A stretch of DNA of 64,000 nucleotides, taken from the NCBI GenBank assembly GCA_963730405.1, contig CAVSRW010000001.1, positions 310,001 to 374,000 on the forward strand. The letters are read 5' to 3'. Both the position numbers and the translations under genes were made by a program. Within the stretch, counting starts at the first letter, position 1. The number at the start of each line of letters is the position of its first letter. Below are positions 28,088 to 37,798 of this stretch, piece after piece. The notes under the pieces are model-generated. The model saw nothing but the letters and a program-made list of their open reading frames with translations, made no database searches and was not told the DNA's origin. The DNA comes from Gaiellasilicea sp963730405. GTDB taxonomy: Bacteria > Actinomycetota > Thermoleophilia > Gaiellales > Gaiellaceae.

Positions 28088-29106
28088 TACTGCAGGCCGG
28101 AGCGGCGCTCGTGGCGCTCGAGCGCGAGGTCGATCAGCCGGTCGAGCAGCTCGCCGTACGGGATCCCCGACGCCTCGAAGAGGCGCGCGTACACGCTCGT
28201 CGAGGTGAAGCCGGGGATCGTGTTGATCTCGTTCACGACCACCTCGCCGCCCTCGCGGACGAAGAAGTCGACGCGGGCCATGCCCTCGCACTCGGTCGCG
28301 ATGAAGGAGTCGACGGCCAGCGCCTGCACGCGCGCCGCGGTCTCGTCCGGGATCCGGGCGGGGACGATGATGTCCGAGCCGCCCGCGTCGTACTTGGCCG
28401 CGTAGTCGTACCACTCGGCGTGCGGGACGATCTCGCCGACGACGGAGGCGATCGGGGCGGGCCGGACGTTGCCGAGGACGCCGCACTCGACCTCGGTGCC
28501 GGCGACGAACTCCTCCACGAGCACCTTCTCGTCGTGGCGGCGTGCGAGCTCGACCGCCGCTTCGAGCTCGACCTCGTCGTGGGCCTTCGAGATCCCGACC
28601 GACGAGCCGAGCCGAGCAGGCTTGACGAAGACGGGGTAGCCGAAGGGGTTCCGGATCTCGTCTCCGAGCCGGAGCGTCTCGTTGCGGGCGACCGGGATGC
28701 CGCGGTCGCGCAGCACGGCCTTGAAGAGGTCCTTGTCCATGCAGAGAGCCGAGGCGGCGACGCCGGCGCCGACGTACGGCACTCCGGCGAGCTCGAGCAG
28801 GCCCTGGACGGTGCCGTCCTCGCCGAAGGGGCCGTGCAGGACGGGCAGGACGACGTCGACCGCGCCGAGCGCCTCGGCCGGCTTCGAGTCCGCGAGCACG
28901 GGCAGCGTCTCCGCGACCCCACTTTGCAACAGACTGTTGCTTGGGGCCTCGAGCGCCCACCGGCCCTCGCGGTCGATCGCGATCGTTGTGGTCTCGTAGC
29001 GGTCCGGGTCGAGCGCCGCGAGCACGGAGCGGGCGGAGGCGAGCGAGATCTCGTGCTCGCTCGAGCGGCCCCCGGCGACGACGGCGATGCGAATGCGCTC
29101 GCTCAC
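28084..29106 (-). CDS. ddl: D-alanine--D-alanine ligase
   Basis: The 340-residue ATP-grasp enzyme makes D-Ala-D-Ala for peptidoglycan. Motifs: VAGGRSSEHEISLASA at the N-terminus, HGPFGEDGTVQG, the ATP-grasp loop FVKPARLGSSVGISKA and the C-terminal VNEINTIPGFTSTS metal-binding segment. GTG 29106 overlaps the stop of the PASTA kinase, placing ddl last in the cell-wall operon. An AT-rich insert encoding PSNSLLQS (28921-28945) shares a 25-base sequence with argH. Confidence 0.93.
   Translation of the reverse strand: MSERIRIAVVAGGRSSEHEISLASARSVLAALDPDRYETTTIAIDREGRWALEAPSNSLLQSGVAETLPVLADSKPAEALGAVDVVLPVLHGPFGEDGTVQGLLELAGVPYVGAGVAASALCMDKDLFKAVLRDRGIPVARNETLRLGDEIRNPFGYPVFVKPARLGSSVGISKAHDEVELEAAVELARRHDEKVLVEEFVAGTEVECGVLGNVRPAPIASVVGEIVPHAEWYDYAAKYDAGGSDIIVPARIPDETAARVQALAVDSFIATECEGMARVDFFVREGGEVVVNEINTIPGFTSTSVYARLFEASGIPYGELLDRLIDLALERHERRSGLQY
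28921..28945. repeat. 25-base palindromic repeat, copy in ddl
   Basis: The core GCAACAGACTGTTGC (28926-28940) is a perfect odd-length palindrome. The whole 25 bases match the argH copy (42700-42724, opposite strand) at 23 positions. It is much richer in A+T than its surroundings. Confidence 0.6.
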
Positions 29107-31025
29107 GGGATCGTCGTCGCCGGGGGCGGCTCGAAGCGGCCGACGACGATCACGACTGTGGTGCCCTGCTCGGCCTCGGTGCCGCCCTCCGGGTCCTGCG
29201 AGAGCACGCGGCCGTTGAGATCCTCGGCGTCGACGATCTCCTCCACCGCCTGGACCTCGAACCCCGACTGGCTGAGCTGCGCGGCAGCGTCCTCCTCGGA
29301 CAAGCTCGTCACGTCGGGGACCTGCGATGTCTGCGGGCCCCTCGAGACCTGGAGCGTGATCACGGACCCCTTCGCCTGCTGGGTGCCTGCGGCCGGGGTC
29401 TGCCCGACGACGACGCCCTCCGGCTCCTCGGCGTCGACCTCCTCCCGCGCGACGGCGAAGCCCGCTCCCTGGAGCGCCGACTCCGCGCTCTCGAACGGCG
29501 TCCCGATCACGTTCGGGACTGCGATCGGCTTCGGGCCCATGGAGACGTTCACTCGCACCGCTGTGCCGACGATCACCTCGGTGCCGGCCTTCGGCGCGGT
29601 CGCCAGCACCGTGTCCACGGGCTGCAGCGAGTTGACGCGGACGACGTTCGGCTCCAGGCCTGCCTGCGAGAGCTCGGACACCGCCTGGTCGCGGCTCTCG
29701 CCGACGACTTCCGGGACGCGCACCTTCGACGGCCCGGTCGAGACGACGATGGTGACGAAGTTGCCCCGTTCGATCCGGTCGCCGGGCTGCGGATCCTGTT
29801 CGAAGACGATGCCCTGCTTCACGCCGTCGTCGTTCGAGCGCCGCTCGACGAGCTCCTTGAGCCCCGCCTCCCTGATCTGCGTGACGGCGAGCTGCTCGAC
29901 GCTGCCGACGACGTCCGGGACCGCGACCGGCTTCGCCGCGGAGAGCTGCGACTGCACCTCCTGCCACGCGAACCAGCCGCCGACGAGGGCAAGGGCGACG
30001 AGCAGGATCCCGAGCACCCACGGCCAGATCGACCGGCGCCGCACGGGCTCGTCGTACTCGTAGTAGCGGCCCGGGGTGTAGGTCGTGCCGGCCGCCGCCG
30101 CGGCCGGGCGAATCGTCGTCGCCGCCTCGCCGAGGTCGGTACTGGCGAGAACCGTCGTCGCCGCCTCCGCGGTCTCGGCCGAGACGCCGATGCCGCGCGC
30201 GATCCGCTCGAGGTCGGAGTCCATCTCCTCGGCCGAGTGGTAGCGGTCGGCAGGGTCCTTGGCGAGCGCGCGCAGCGCGACATAGTCGAGGTCCCGTGGG
30301 ATCTCGGCCCGGTGCGTCGACGGCGGTGCCGGCACCTGCGAGAGGTGCTTCATCGCGATCTCGACCGGCGTCTCGCCGTTGAACGGCACGCCGCCGGTGA
30401 GCAGCTCGTAGAGGACGATCCCCGTCGAGTAGAGGTCGGAGGTCTGGTCGACCGGGGCTCCCCGCGCCTGCTCGGGGGAGAGGTACTGCGCCGTGCCGAT
30501 GATCGAGCCGGCTTCCGTCATCTGGCTCGCGGCGCCGGCGCGCGCGATCCCGAAGTCCATCACCTTGACCCGGCCCTCGCCGTCCACGATCACGTTGTGC
30601 GGCTTGATGTCGCGGTGCACGATCCCGTTGCGGTGCGCGAAGCGGAGTGCGGAGAGGATCTGCCGCGTGTAGTCGATCGCGATCCCGAGCGGGGAGGGGC
30701 CTCGGGCGACGATGAGCTCCTTCAACGTCCGCCCCTCGACGTACTCCATCGCGATGTAGTACGTCCCCTCGGCCTCGCCCCGGTCGTAGATCGAGACGAT
30801 GCTCGGGTGCGAGAGCCCGGCTGCGTTCTGGGCCTCACGGCGGAATCGCTCGACGAACTGGTCGTCGCGCGCATGCCGGTCGTCGAGGATCTTGATCGCG
30901 ACCCTGCGCCCGAGCTCCTGGTCGTGTGCGAGGTAGACGTTCGCCATCCCGCCGGAGCCGAGCTTCCGGATGATCAGGTAGCGCCCGTCGAAGAGCGTGT
31001 CGATGAGGGGGTCGCCGGAGGCCAT
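29103..31025 (-). CDS. pknB: PknB-type Ser/Thr kinase with four PASTA repeats
   Basis: The 640-residue membrane kinase has LGSGGMANV, VAIKIL, HRDIKPHN, MDFGIA and SPEQA in a cytoplasmic domain, then one transmembrane helix (IWPWVLGILLVALALVGGWF). Four extracellular PASTA repeats follow, starting near VAVPDVVGS, VRVPEVVGE, IAVPNVIGT and SQVPDVTSL. PASTA domains sense peptidoglycan fragments and lipid II; the kinase controls growth and division. The ATG at 31025 lies 12 bases past the pbpA stop; no Shine-Dalgarno is obvious, so coupling is likely. It is last but one in the fhaA-to-ddl operon. Confidence 0.93.
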   Translation of the reverse strand: MASGDPLIDTLFDGRYLIIRKLGSGGMANVYLAHDQELGRRVAIKILDDRHARDDQFVERFRREAQNAAGLSHPSIVSIYDRGEAEGTYYIAMEYVEGRTLKELIVARGPSPLGIAIDYTRQILSALRFAHRNGIVHRDIKPHNVIVDGEGRVKVMDFGIARAGAASQMTEAGSIIGTAQYLSPEQARGAPVDQTSDLYSTGIVLYELLTGGVPFNGETPVEIAMKHLSQVPAPPSTHRAEIPRDLDYVALRALAKDPADRYHSAEEMDSDLERIARGIGVSAETAEAATTVLASTDLGEAATTIRPAAAAAGTTYTPGRYYEYDEPVRRRSIWPWVLGILLVALALVGGWFAWQEVQSQLSAAKPVAVPDVVGSVEQLAVTQIREAGLKELVERRSNDDGVKQGIVFEQDPQPGDRIERGNFVTIVVSTGPSKVRVPEVVGESRDQAVSELSQAGLEPNVVRVNSLQPVDTVLATAPKAGTEVIVGTAVRVNVSMGPKPIAVPNVIGTPFESAESALQGAGFAVAREEVDAEEPEGVVVGQTPAAGTQQAKGSVITLQVSRGPQTSQVPDVTSLSEEDAAAQLSQSGFEVQAVEEIVDAEDLNGRVLSQDPEGGTEAEQGTTVVIVVGRFEPPPATTIP

Positions 31026-31036
31026 AAAAAGACAGG

Positions 31037-32509
31037 TTAGGAGTTCGCCGTGGACCCGAGGAGGGCCTGCAAGACCTCTCTTGCGACCGGCGCGGCGGTC
31101 TGGCCGCCGGTCGAGTTCTGCTGCTCGACGACCGCAGCGATGGCAACCTGCGGGCGGTTCTTGCCCGCATAGCTGATGAACCACGTCGTGTTCAGGCCGG
31201 CGATCCCGGTCTCGGCGGTGCCGGTTTTGCCCCCGACCGAGACTCCGTTGATCCGCGCCGCTGTGCCGGTGCCCTCCTCGACGGCGTCCTTCATCATCGC
31301 CGCGACCGCCCGAGCGGTCTCGGGCTTGATCGCGCGATCGAGCCGCTCGGGCTTCGAGCGGACGATGATCGAGCCGTCGGGCGCGACGATCCGGTCGATC
31401 ACCTGCGGCTTCATCACGACGCCGCCGTTCGCGATCGTCGCGGCGACCATCGCCATCTGCAGCGGCGTCACGAGCAGGCGCTCCTGGCCGAAGGCGAACC
31501 GGCCGGGATCGACGTCCGTGTCCTCGGCGGGGTCGAACAGCTCGCCGTCCTTGTACAGGCCGCTCGCGGCCCGCTCGTCGGCGGGCGTCTCGAGGGGCGG
31601 CCGCTCGTAGAACCCGAACCGCTTCATGTAGTCGACGAGGAGCCGCGCACCCAGCTCCTTGCCGATGTTGCAGAAGACGGAGTTGACGGAGTGGACGAGC
31701 GCGGTGTGCAGGTCGAGCCGGCCGAACGGCCGCGACGTGTCGTAGTTGTTCACGCGCTTCCCGTACACCTCGCAGTAGCCGGGGTCGGTGAACTCGGAGT
31801 CCGGCGTGAAGCGGCCGGAGTCGATTGCCGCCGCGGCAGTGACGACCTTGAAGGTCGAGCCCGGCGCGTACAGGCCGGCGGTGGCGCGGTTCAGGAGCGC
31901 GTCGGGGCGGCGGCAGTCGGCGCGCACGCCCGTCACCCGGTCGAAGTTCTTCTCGACGAGGTTGGGGTCGTAGGTCGGCGAGGAGTACATCGCGAGCACC
32001 TTCCCGGTCTGCGGCTCGAGCGCGACGACGGCGCCGCAGCGGCTGCCGAGTGCGTTCTGCGCGGCACGCTGCGCGCGGGGGACGAGCGTCAGCCGGAGAT
32101 CGTTGCCCTGGATGGTCGCGCCTTTCGTCTTGTCGACGAAGGTCTCGAGGACGGTCGAGAGATTCGCGTTCTGGCCGGTCAGGTAGTCGTTCATCGAGCG
32201 CTCGAGCCCGGTGCGGAACCGCGACTGCGTCGAGTAGCCGTGGACGTGGGCGGCGAGGCCACGCTGCGGGTATTCGCGGAAGTAGAACGTGCGACCGCCC
32301 TGCCGCTCCTGCCGGTTCGTCGCCCAGACGACGCCGTTGCCCCGGATCTCGCCGCGCTCGATCGTGAACTGGGCGACGCGCTGGATCTGGTTGTCCTGAC
32401 GGTCGGCGAGGTCGCCGGCCGCCCAGGCCTGCCAGTACGTCGTGGCGACGACCAGAGCGACCATGAGGCCGAGGCCGGTGAGCGCGAGCCGGGTGATCTG
32501 CTTGTTCAT
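31037..32509 (-). CDS. pbpA: Class B penicillin-binding protein (PbpA/FtsI family)
   Basis: The 490-residue transpeptidase has an N-terminal anchor (LALTGLGLMVALVVATTYW), a dimerisation region and a transpeptidase domain. The three active-site motifs are STFK (PGSTFKVV), SVN (VHSVNSVF) and KTG (VGGKTGTAE). It cross-links peptidoglycan outside the membrane together with the adjacent SEDS glycosyltransferase, whose stop overlaps its start. Confidence 0.93.
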   Translation of the reverse strand: MNKQITRLALTGLGLMVALVVATTYWQAWAAGDLADRQDNQIQRVAQFTIERGEIRGNGVVWATNRQERQGGRTFYFREYPQRGLAAHVHGYSTQSRFRTGLERSMNDYLTGQNANLSTVLETFVDKTKGATIQGNDLRLTLVPRAQRAAQNALGSRCGAVVALEPQTGKVLAMYSSPTYDPNLVEKNFDRVTGVRADCRRPDALLNRATAGLYAPGSTFKVVTAAAAIDSGRFTPDSEFTDPGYCEVYGKRVNNYDTSRPFGRLDLHTALVHSVNSVFCNIGKELGARLLVDYMKRFGFYERPPLETPADERAASGLYKDGELFDPAEDTDVDPGRFAFGQERLLVTPLQMAMVAATIANGGVVMKPQVIDRIVAPDGSIIVRSKPERLDRAIKPETARAVAAMMKDAVEEGTGTAARINGVSVGGKTGTAETGIAGLNTTWFISYAGKNRPQVAIAAVVEQQNSTGGQTAAPVAREVLQALLGSTANS

Positions 32510-33829
32510 GCCCGTCCCCTGCCCGCCTGAATGTTGGCGCGGTTCGAGACGAGCAGCAGCAGCGCGAGGAGGATGAAGTTCGCGACCACGCTCGAGCCGC
32601 CGTACGAGACGAACGGCAGCGTGATCCCGGTCAGCGGAATCACGCGCAACACGCCGCCGACGATGATGAAGGTCTGCAGCGCGAACCCGAACGTGAGCCC
32701 CGCGGCGAGGAGCTTCGAGAAGCCGTCGTCAGCGAGCAGCGCGATCCGGAAGCCGCGCGCGACGAAGAGCATGAAGACGAGCAGGAGGCCGGCAGCGCCG
32801 ACGAGCCCGAGCTCCTGGGCGATCGCCGAGTAGATGAAGTCGGTGTTGAGGTAGGGGATGATCGGATCGCCTGCGGTGGTCGTGAACGTCCCCTTGCCGA
32901 GGCCGGTGCCCGCGAAGCCTCCGTTGCCGATCGAGTAGAGGCTCTTGACCAGCTGGAAGGAGCCGCAGTCCTGGCGGAGTGCGAGCTCGCCGGTCTGAGT
33001 GCAGATGACGGGCTCGTCCGTCCACGGCGTCAACCAGATCGTGACGCGGTCCTGCACGTGCGAGACGAAGTTGTAGACGAATGCGGCGCCGCCGACGAAG
33101 AGCGCGAGGCCGGCGAGGGCGTACGCGGCCCGGCCGGTGGCGACGTAGAGCATCGCCAGGAAGATCCCGAACTGGAGCAGACGCGCTGCCGAGGTCGTTC
33201 GTCTGGACGAGGACGAGCATCGCCGCGCCCCAGATCAGGAGCAGCGGCCCGAAGTCCTTCAGCCGGCCCTGCGCCAGCGCCTCGCGCTTGTCGCGCAGGT
33301 AGCCGGCGAGAAAGATGATCAGGAAGATCTTGGCCAGCTCCCCGGGCTGGAACTGGAACGAGCCCACCTTCACCCAGAGCCTCGCGCCGTTGATCGTCTG
33401 CCCGATCCCCGGCAGCGCAGGCAGCATCGACAGCACGATCGCACTGATCCCGAAGAGGTACTTGTACTGCTCGAGGACGCGGAAGTCGCGCCGCAGCGCC
33501 AGGAGGGTCAGCGCGAAGAGCCCGACGCCGATCACGATCCAGAGGCTCTGCCGGAAGGCGTCGTCCGGGTCGAGCCGGTAGATCAGCGTGACGCCGATCG
33601 CCGAGAGCAGCGCCGCGAGCGGAAGCAGCACCGGATCGGCGTACGGCACGGCGAAGCGCACGACGAGGTGGGCGGCGAGGTAGAGCGCCATGAAGATCCC
33701 CGCGTACGTGAGCGAGCCCGCGTTCAGCTCCGACGGCTCCGAGCGAGCGATGTAGACGCTCGCAAAGCCGATCGCCGTGAGCAGGCCCACGGCGATCAGG
33801 TTCAGCAGCTCCCTGTTTCTAAGTGACAT
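32506..33829 (-). CDS. rodA: SEDS glycosyltransferase RodA/FtsW (one-base frame break)
   Basis: A ten-span SEDS protein that polymerises lipid II. PGELAKIFLIIFLAGYL lies in the first part; PFVSYGGSSVVANFILLALLLL is the hallmark in the last. The frame breaks at about 33181: the first frame reads TNDLGSA then loses homology, and the next frame takes up LLQFGIFLAMLYVATG. Removing one base joins them as GSALLQFGIFL. A growth gene of this kind is unlikely to be lost within an intact operon, so an indel error is suspected. A periplasmic loop contains a cysteine pair (VICTQTG, LRQDCGSF). Confidence 0.85.
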
Positions 33830-33841
33830 GTCTGCGAAGGC

Positions 33842-34813
33842 TCAGCGGGTCAGTCCCCAGGCGGCGAGCGCGAGGAGGACGAGCAGGAGCAGGATCAGGA
33901 GCACGAGCGGCACGATCCGGCGCCGCGGCTCCTCGCGGCTCGGCCGTTCGGCCTCCGTTCGCTGCAGGTGCTCCTCGACCGCCGCGACCGGGATCACGGC
34001 GGTGTCCACCGCCGGGACGGCGTCGAGCGGCGAGAGCGTGTCCTCGTCGGCGTCGGGATCGGGTGTGGCAGCGGCGGGCATCTGAACCGTGTCGCCGCCC
34101 TCCGCACCGTCGATCTGGAAGAGGACGACGGTGATGTTGTCCTCGCCGCCGCCGACATTGGCGGCGTTGACGAGACCGCGGGCGATGTCGTCGAGATCGC
34201 CTCCGGCCTTGACGAGGCCGAGGATCTCGTGCGCCGAGATCATGTCGGTCAGCCCGTCCGAGCAGAGCAGATAGATGTCGTCCGGCTCGGCGTCGACGGT
34301 GAACGTGTCGACGTCGACGTCGGGCTCGGTCCCGAGCGCCCGCGTGATCACCGAGCGTTGCGGATGTGACTCCGCCTCCTCGGGCGAGAGCCGGCCCCCG
34401 CGGACGAGCTCGCCCACGAGCGAGTGGTCGTCCGTCAGCTGCTCGAGCTCGCCGCCCCGGACGCGGTACGCGCGGGAGTCGCCGACGTGACCGAAGGCGA
34501 TCGTCCCGTCGCTGTCGTCGACGAGCGCGACGGTCATCGTCGTCCCCATCCCGGAGGTGGCGGCGTCCTCGCTGGAGCGCCGGTAGACACGGCGGTTGGC
34601 CTCCTGGATCAGCGAGGAGACGCGCTCCTCGCCGCGCTCGTTGCCGGTCGCCTCCTCCAGCACTGCGGCGGCGAGCCCGGAGGCGACCTCGCCGGCCTGG
34701 GCGCCGCCCATCCCGTCGGCGATCGCGAACAGCGGCGGCACGCAGACGTAGGCGTCCTCGTTCCGCCGCCGTCGGCGGCCGGCATCCGTCACGCCGGTGT
34801 AGCGCGCCAGCAC
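33842..34813 (-). CDS. pstP: PP2C-type Ser/Thr phosphatase
   Basis: The 323-residue phosphatase reverses kinase phosphorylation. PP2C metal-binding motifs are RRNEDAYV, ADGMGGAQAGE, GDSRAYRVR, CSDGLTD and GGEDNITVVL. A ~60-residue acidic linker leads to a C-terminal transmembrane helix (IVPLVLLILLLLVLLALAAW), so the catalytic domain is on the cytoplasmic side. It lies between fhaB and rodA as in other Actinobacteria. Confidence 0.93.
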   Translation of the reverse strand: MLARYTGVTDAGRRRRRNEDAYVCVPPLFAIADGMGGAQAGEVASGLAAAVLEEATGNERGEERVSSLIQEANRRVYRRSSEDAATSGMGTTMTVALVDDSDGTIAFGHVGDSRAYRVRGGELEQLTDDHSLVGELVRGGRLSPEEAESHPQRSVITRALGTEPDVDVDTFTVDAEPDDIYLLCSDGLTDMISAHEILGLVKAGGDLDDIARGLVNAANVGGGEDNITVVLFQIDGAEGGDTVQMPAAATPDPDADEDTLSPLDAVPAVDTAVIPVAAVEEHLQRTEAERPSREEPRRRIVPLVLLILLLLVLLALAAWGLTR

Positions 34814-35289
34814 TAGACCTCCACTCTGAAGTCGGTCTGGCCGACGCGGACGACGTCGCCCTTGGTCAGCCGGCGCGGCGTCGTCACCCGTGCGCCGTTG
34901 ACGAAGGTGCCGTTCGTGGAGCCGATGTCCTCGACCCAGAGCCCGTCGCGCCGCGACTCGAAGCGTGCGTGCTGCGCCGAGGCGAACTCGTCACCCTCGA
35001 GCGGGACCTCGTTCTGGCCGCCGCGGCCGATCGCGACCGGCAGCGAGTCGACGGGCACCTCCTCGCCGGGATCGAGCGCCGGGCTCTTGAGAACGACCAG
35101 CCTGGCGTGCGAGACCGGCGCCAGCCCGAGGCTCCTGGCCTCGCCGGGGGAGATGATCACGCTCTCCTGTGTCTGCCCCGTGCGGAAGTCCCGGCTCGCG
35201 CTACGGACGATCCGCCAGATGAAGAGGTAGAGCAGGACGATGAAGCCGATTTTCAGGACGAGCAGCGCCTCGTCGACGTTGACGTTCAC
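34813..35289 (-). CDS. fhaB: FHA-domain membrane protein FhaB
   Basis: The 158-residue protein has an N-terminal transmembrane helix (LLVLKIGFIVLLYLFIWRIV) and a C-terminal FHA domain with IGRGGQNEVPL, SAQHARF and STNGTFVNG, the phosphothreonine-binding residues. It is the FhaB/FipA type that links kinase signals to division proteins. Its stop touches the pstP start. Confidence 0.9.
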   Translation of the reverse strand: MNVNVDEALLVLKIGFIVLLYLFIWRIVRSASRDFRTGQTQESVIISPGEARSLGLAPVSHARLVVLKSPALDPGEEVPVDSLPVAIGRGGQNEVPLEGDEFASAQHARFESRRDGLWVEDIGSTNGTFVNGARVTTPRRLTKGDVVRVGQTDFRVEV

Positions 35290-35296
35290 GCGCGTT

Positions 35297-36079
35297 TCAA
35301 CCCTTGACCCTCTTGTCGAACACGAGCTCCGTGGCGCCGAGCGTGATCGTGTCGCCGTCGTTCAGCTTCGAGCGCTGGACCCGTTTGCCGTTCAGCTCGG
35401 TGCCGTTGGTCGAGCCGAGATCGACGAGCCACCAGGCTGGGCCCTCGCGGCGGAGCTCGGCGTGGCGGCGCGAGACGTTCGCGTCCTCGACCTGGATGTC
35501 GCTGTCCTTGGAGCGGCCGAGCACGACCTTGCCTCCCTCGAGCGCGTGCGTGCGCCCGTTCATGGTGAGCGAGAAGCTCTCCTCCTCGAGCCCGAGCTCG
35601 ACCGGGGAAGCGGCTTCGGTCGGCTGGGGGGCCTTCGCCTTGTAGATCATCGTCGCGCCGGGCTCGACCTGGGCCTCCGGCTCCTCGAGCTGTGGCCCAC
35701 GACGTCCCTCGGGCTGCACCATCCGCGTCGCGATCCCGAACTCGCCGATCGAGAGGTCTGCGTCGGTCAGCATCAGCACCTTCGGCGGCGTCAGCATCGC
35801 GTAGCTCTCCCGGCGCGCGTGCTCGACGAGGTAGTCCTGGAGCTCGCCCACGAGCGACCCCTCGTAGCCCGTGAACTGCTCACGGTCGGCCTCGGAGAGG
35901 TAGACGGAGTACTCGTTCGGAACGTAGACGCGCGAGACGGAGATCGTCCGGTGCTCGTCCATCTCCTTGGCCAGCTTGCGCGCGAGCTCGACCGGCTGCA
36001 CGTGGGTGCGGAAGGCGCGGCCGAACATCCCCTCGAAGAGGCCTTCGATCTTCTGCTCGATGCTCCGGAGGACACTCAT
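35297..36079 (-). CDS. fhaA: FhaA: DUF3662 plus FHA domain protein
   Basis: The 260-residue protein has an N-terminal DUF3662 domain (MSVLRSIEQKIEGLFEGMFG, then VQPVELARKLAKEM) joined by a linker to a C-terminal FHA domain with LGRSKDSDIQV, SRRHAEL and STNGTELNG. It is soluble, and in mycobacteria FhaA binds a phosphorylated pseudokinase that controls lipid II flipping. Heads the fhaA-fhaB-pstP-rodA-pbpA-pknB-ddl order. Confidence 0.9.
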   Translation of the reverse strand: MSVLRSIEQKIEGLFEGMFGRAFRTHVQPVELARKLAKEMDEHRTISVSRVYVPNEYSVYLSEADREQFTGYEGSLVGELQDYLVEHARRESYAMLTPPKVLMLTDADLSIGEFGIATRMVQPEGRRGPQLEEPEAQVEPGATMIYKAKAPQPTEAASPVELGLEEESFSLTMNGRTHALEGGKVVLGRSKDSDIQVEDANVSRRHAELRREGPAWWLVDLGSTNGTELNGKRVQRSKLNDGDTITLGATELVFDKRVKG

Positions 36080-36112
36080 GCGGTCGGGGAGTCATGCCCC
36101 CGGGACACGAGT

Positions 36113-37699
36113 CTAATGCTCGGACTTCAGCGCCCGGACGGCGACCGTGGCCCAGACGGCGACCACGACGGGCAGCGCCGGCGCCGCCGGCACCAGCAGG
36201 AGCAGAGCGGCGAGCATCGCGGCTCCGAGACCGGCGATCCGCCAGGGAGAGCGCGCGAGCGGGAGCGCGGCCGAGACTGCCGCGAGCGCGACCGCCGCGA
36301 GTGCCAGGCCGGGCGGCACCGATGCCGCGAGCGTTCCGGCGGCCGCCGCGATGCTCTCCGTCCCCGCCAGGTCGAGCGAGGGCGCGGCGCCCTGCGCGAA
36401 GGGGAGCTCGACACCGCGTAGTCCCGCGGCGATGCCTGCGAGGGCGACGGCCGCGAGCGCCTGCGCCGCCCGCCGGACGGGGCTCCCGATCCCGGCGAGC
36501 GCGAGCGGCAGGAGTGCGAGCAGCCCGACGGCGGCGAGGACCGGGCCGGCCAGGAAGAGGAGGCCCCGGCGGGCGTCCCCCCAGGAGAGGGCGAGCCACG
36601 CGAGCGCGACCACGCCATAGAGCAGCGCGAGCCCGAGCCCGTGGTTGCCGAGCGCGAAGACCGGTGCGGCGAGCGCGAGCGCGAGCCCGGCACGCGGCGC
36701 CCGATAGGCCGCGAACGCCGCCACGGCCGCGAGCGCCGGCGCCCAGCCGGTCGGGAAGAACGGCAGCGCCGAGCCGCCGACGAGCGCAGCCGTCCCGGCG
36801 AGCGCCGCTGGGACGCCGCGGTCGACGAGCGCCCGCGTCGGGACGACGCTCTCGACCTTCGTCGAACGCCGCCCGCCGGCGAGGGCGGCGCGCAGCTCGT
36901 TCGCGAGCGCGGCGGCGGGCGGACGCCGTGCGGGATCGTGTGCGAGCGCGTGCGTGATCGCGCTCAGCAGCCGCTTCGGCAGGTCGGGGCGCTCCGGCTG
37001 CAGCGGTGGGCAGCCCGACTCGATCGTGCCGGCCATCTGCGGCAGCGGCACGCCCCAGAACGGGTGCTTGCCGGCGAGCGCCTCCCAGAGGAGCACGCCG
37101 ACCCCCCACACGTCGCTGGCCGCGCACGCCTCCTCGCCGCGCAGGCGCTCGGGCGAGATGTAGGCGAGCGTCCCCGGCACGTCGCCGACGGCTGTCAGCG
37201 TCTCCGCCTCGTCGAACTGCGCGAGCCCGAAGTCGAGCAGGCGGACGGAGATCCCGTCCTCGCCGGCCAGGAGGACGTTCGAGGGCTTCACGTCGCGATG
37301 GACGATCCCGCGGCTGTGGGCGTGTGCGAGCCCATCGAGGATCTGGGCGGCCGCCTCGACCGCCTGGCCGTCGCGCAGCTCGCCTGCGCGCATCGCCTCG
37401 CGGAGGGTGCGGCCGCCGACGTACTCGTAGGCGATGTAGACGTGTCCGGCGTCGGAGCCGAAGCCGTACGCACGCAGGCAGCGCTCGTGACGGAGCCGGG
37501 AGGCGGCCTCCGCCTCGCGCTCGGCGCGGTGCGCGGCCTTGCCTTCGCGCGGGACGATCTTGAGCGCGACGTCGAGCCCGTTCCGCTCGTCGCGGGCGAG
37601 CCAGACCGAGCCGGAGCCGCCGCTGCCGAGCGGCCGGAGCGGCCGGTACCGATCGAGGACGAGCTCCCCGCGGGGGAGCGCATGGACAGCGGCGGACAC
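36113..37699 (-). CDS. Ser/Thr kinase fused to a polytopic membrane domain
   Basis: The 528-residue protein begins with a kinase domain of ~270 residues (LGSGGSGSVW, VALKIV, HRDVKPSNV, LDFGLA, SPERL). It continues with about eight or nine hydrophobic helices rich in Ala, Leu and Gly, with almost no soluble outer domain. The membrane part matches no transporter I know. It is 33 bases upstream of fhaA on the same strand and probably the first gene of the operon. All catalytic residues are present, so it is likely active and may sense something in the membrane. Confidence 0.8.
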   Translation of the reverse strand: MSAAVHALPRGELVLDRYRPLRPLGSGGSGSVWLARDERNGLDVALKIVPREGKAAHRAEREAEAASRLRHERCLRAYGFGSDAGHVYIAYEYVGGRTLREAMRAGELRDGQAVEAAAQILDGLAHAHSRGIVHRDVKPSNVLLAGEDGISVRLLDFGLAQFDEAETLTAVGDVPGTLAYISPERLRGEEACAASDVWGVGVLLWEALAGKHPFWGVPLPQMAGTIESGCPPLQPERPDLPKRLLSAITHALAHDPARRPPAAALANELRAALAGGRRSTKVESVVPTRALVDRGVPAALAGTAALVGGSALPFFPTGWAPALAAVAAFAAYRAPRAGLALALAAPVFALGNHGLGLALLYGVVALAWLALSWGDARRGLLFLAGPVLAAVGLLALLPLALAGIGSPVRRAAQALAAVALAGIAAGLRGVELPFAQGAAPSLDLAGTESIAAAAGTLAASVPPGLALAAVALAAVSAALPLARSPWRIAGLGAAMLAALLLLVPAAPALPVVVAVWATVAVRALKSEH

Positions 37700-37798
37700 G
37701 ACGTCCTCCGGGTTGGCCGCCGCCGGAGCGATTCCTGCCCTTCGACCGTACGGTCACGACCGGAGCACTCGTTACAGTGGCGTCGTTACACCAGGTTT

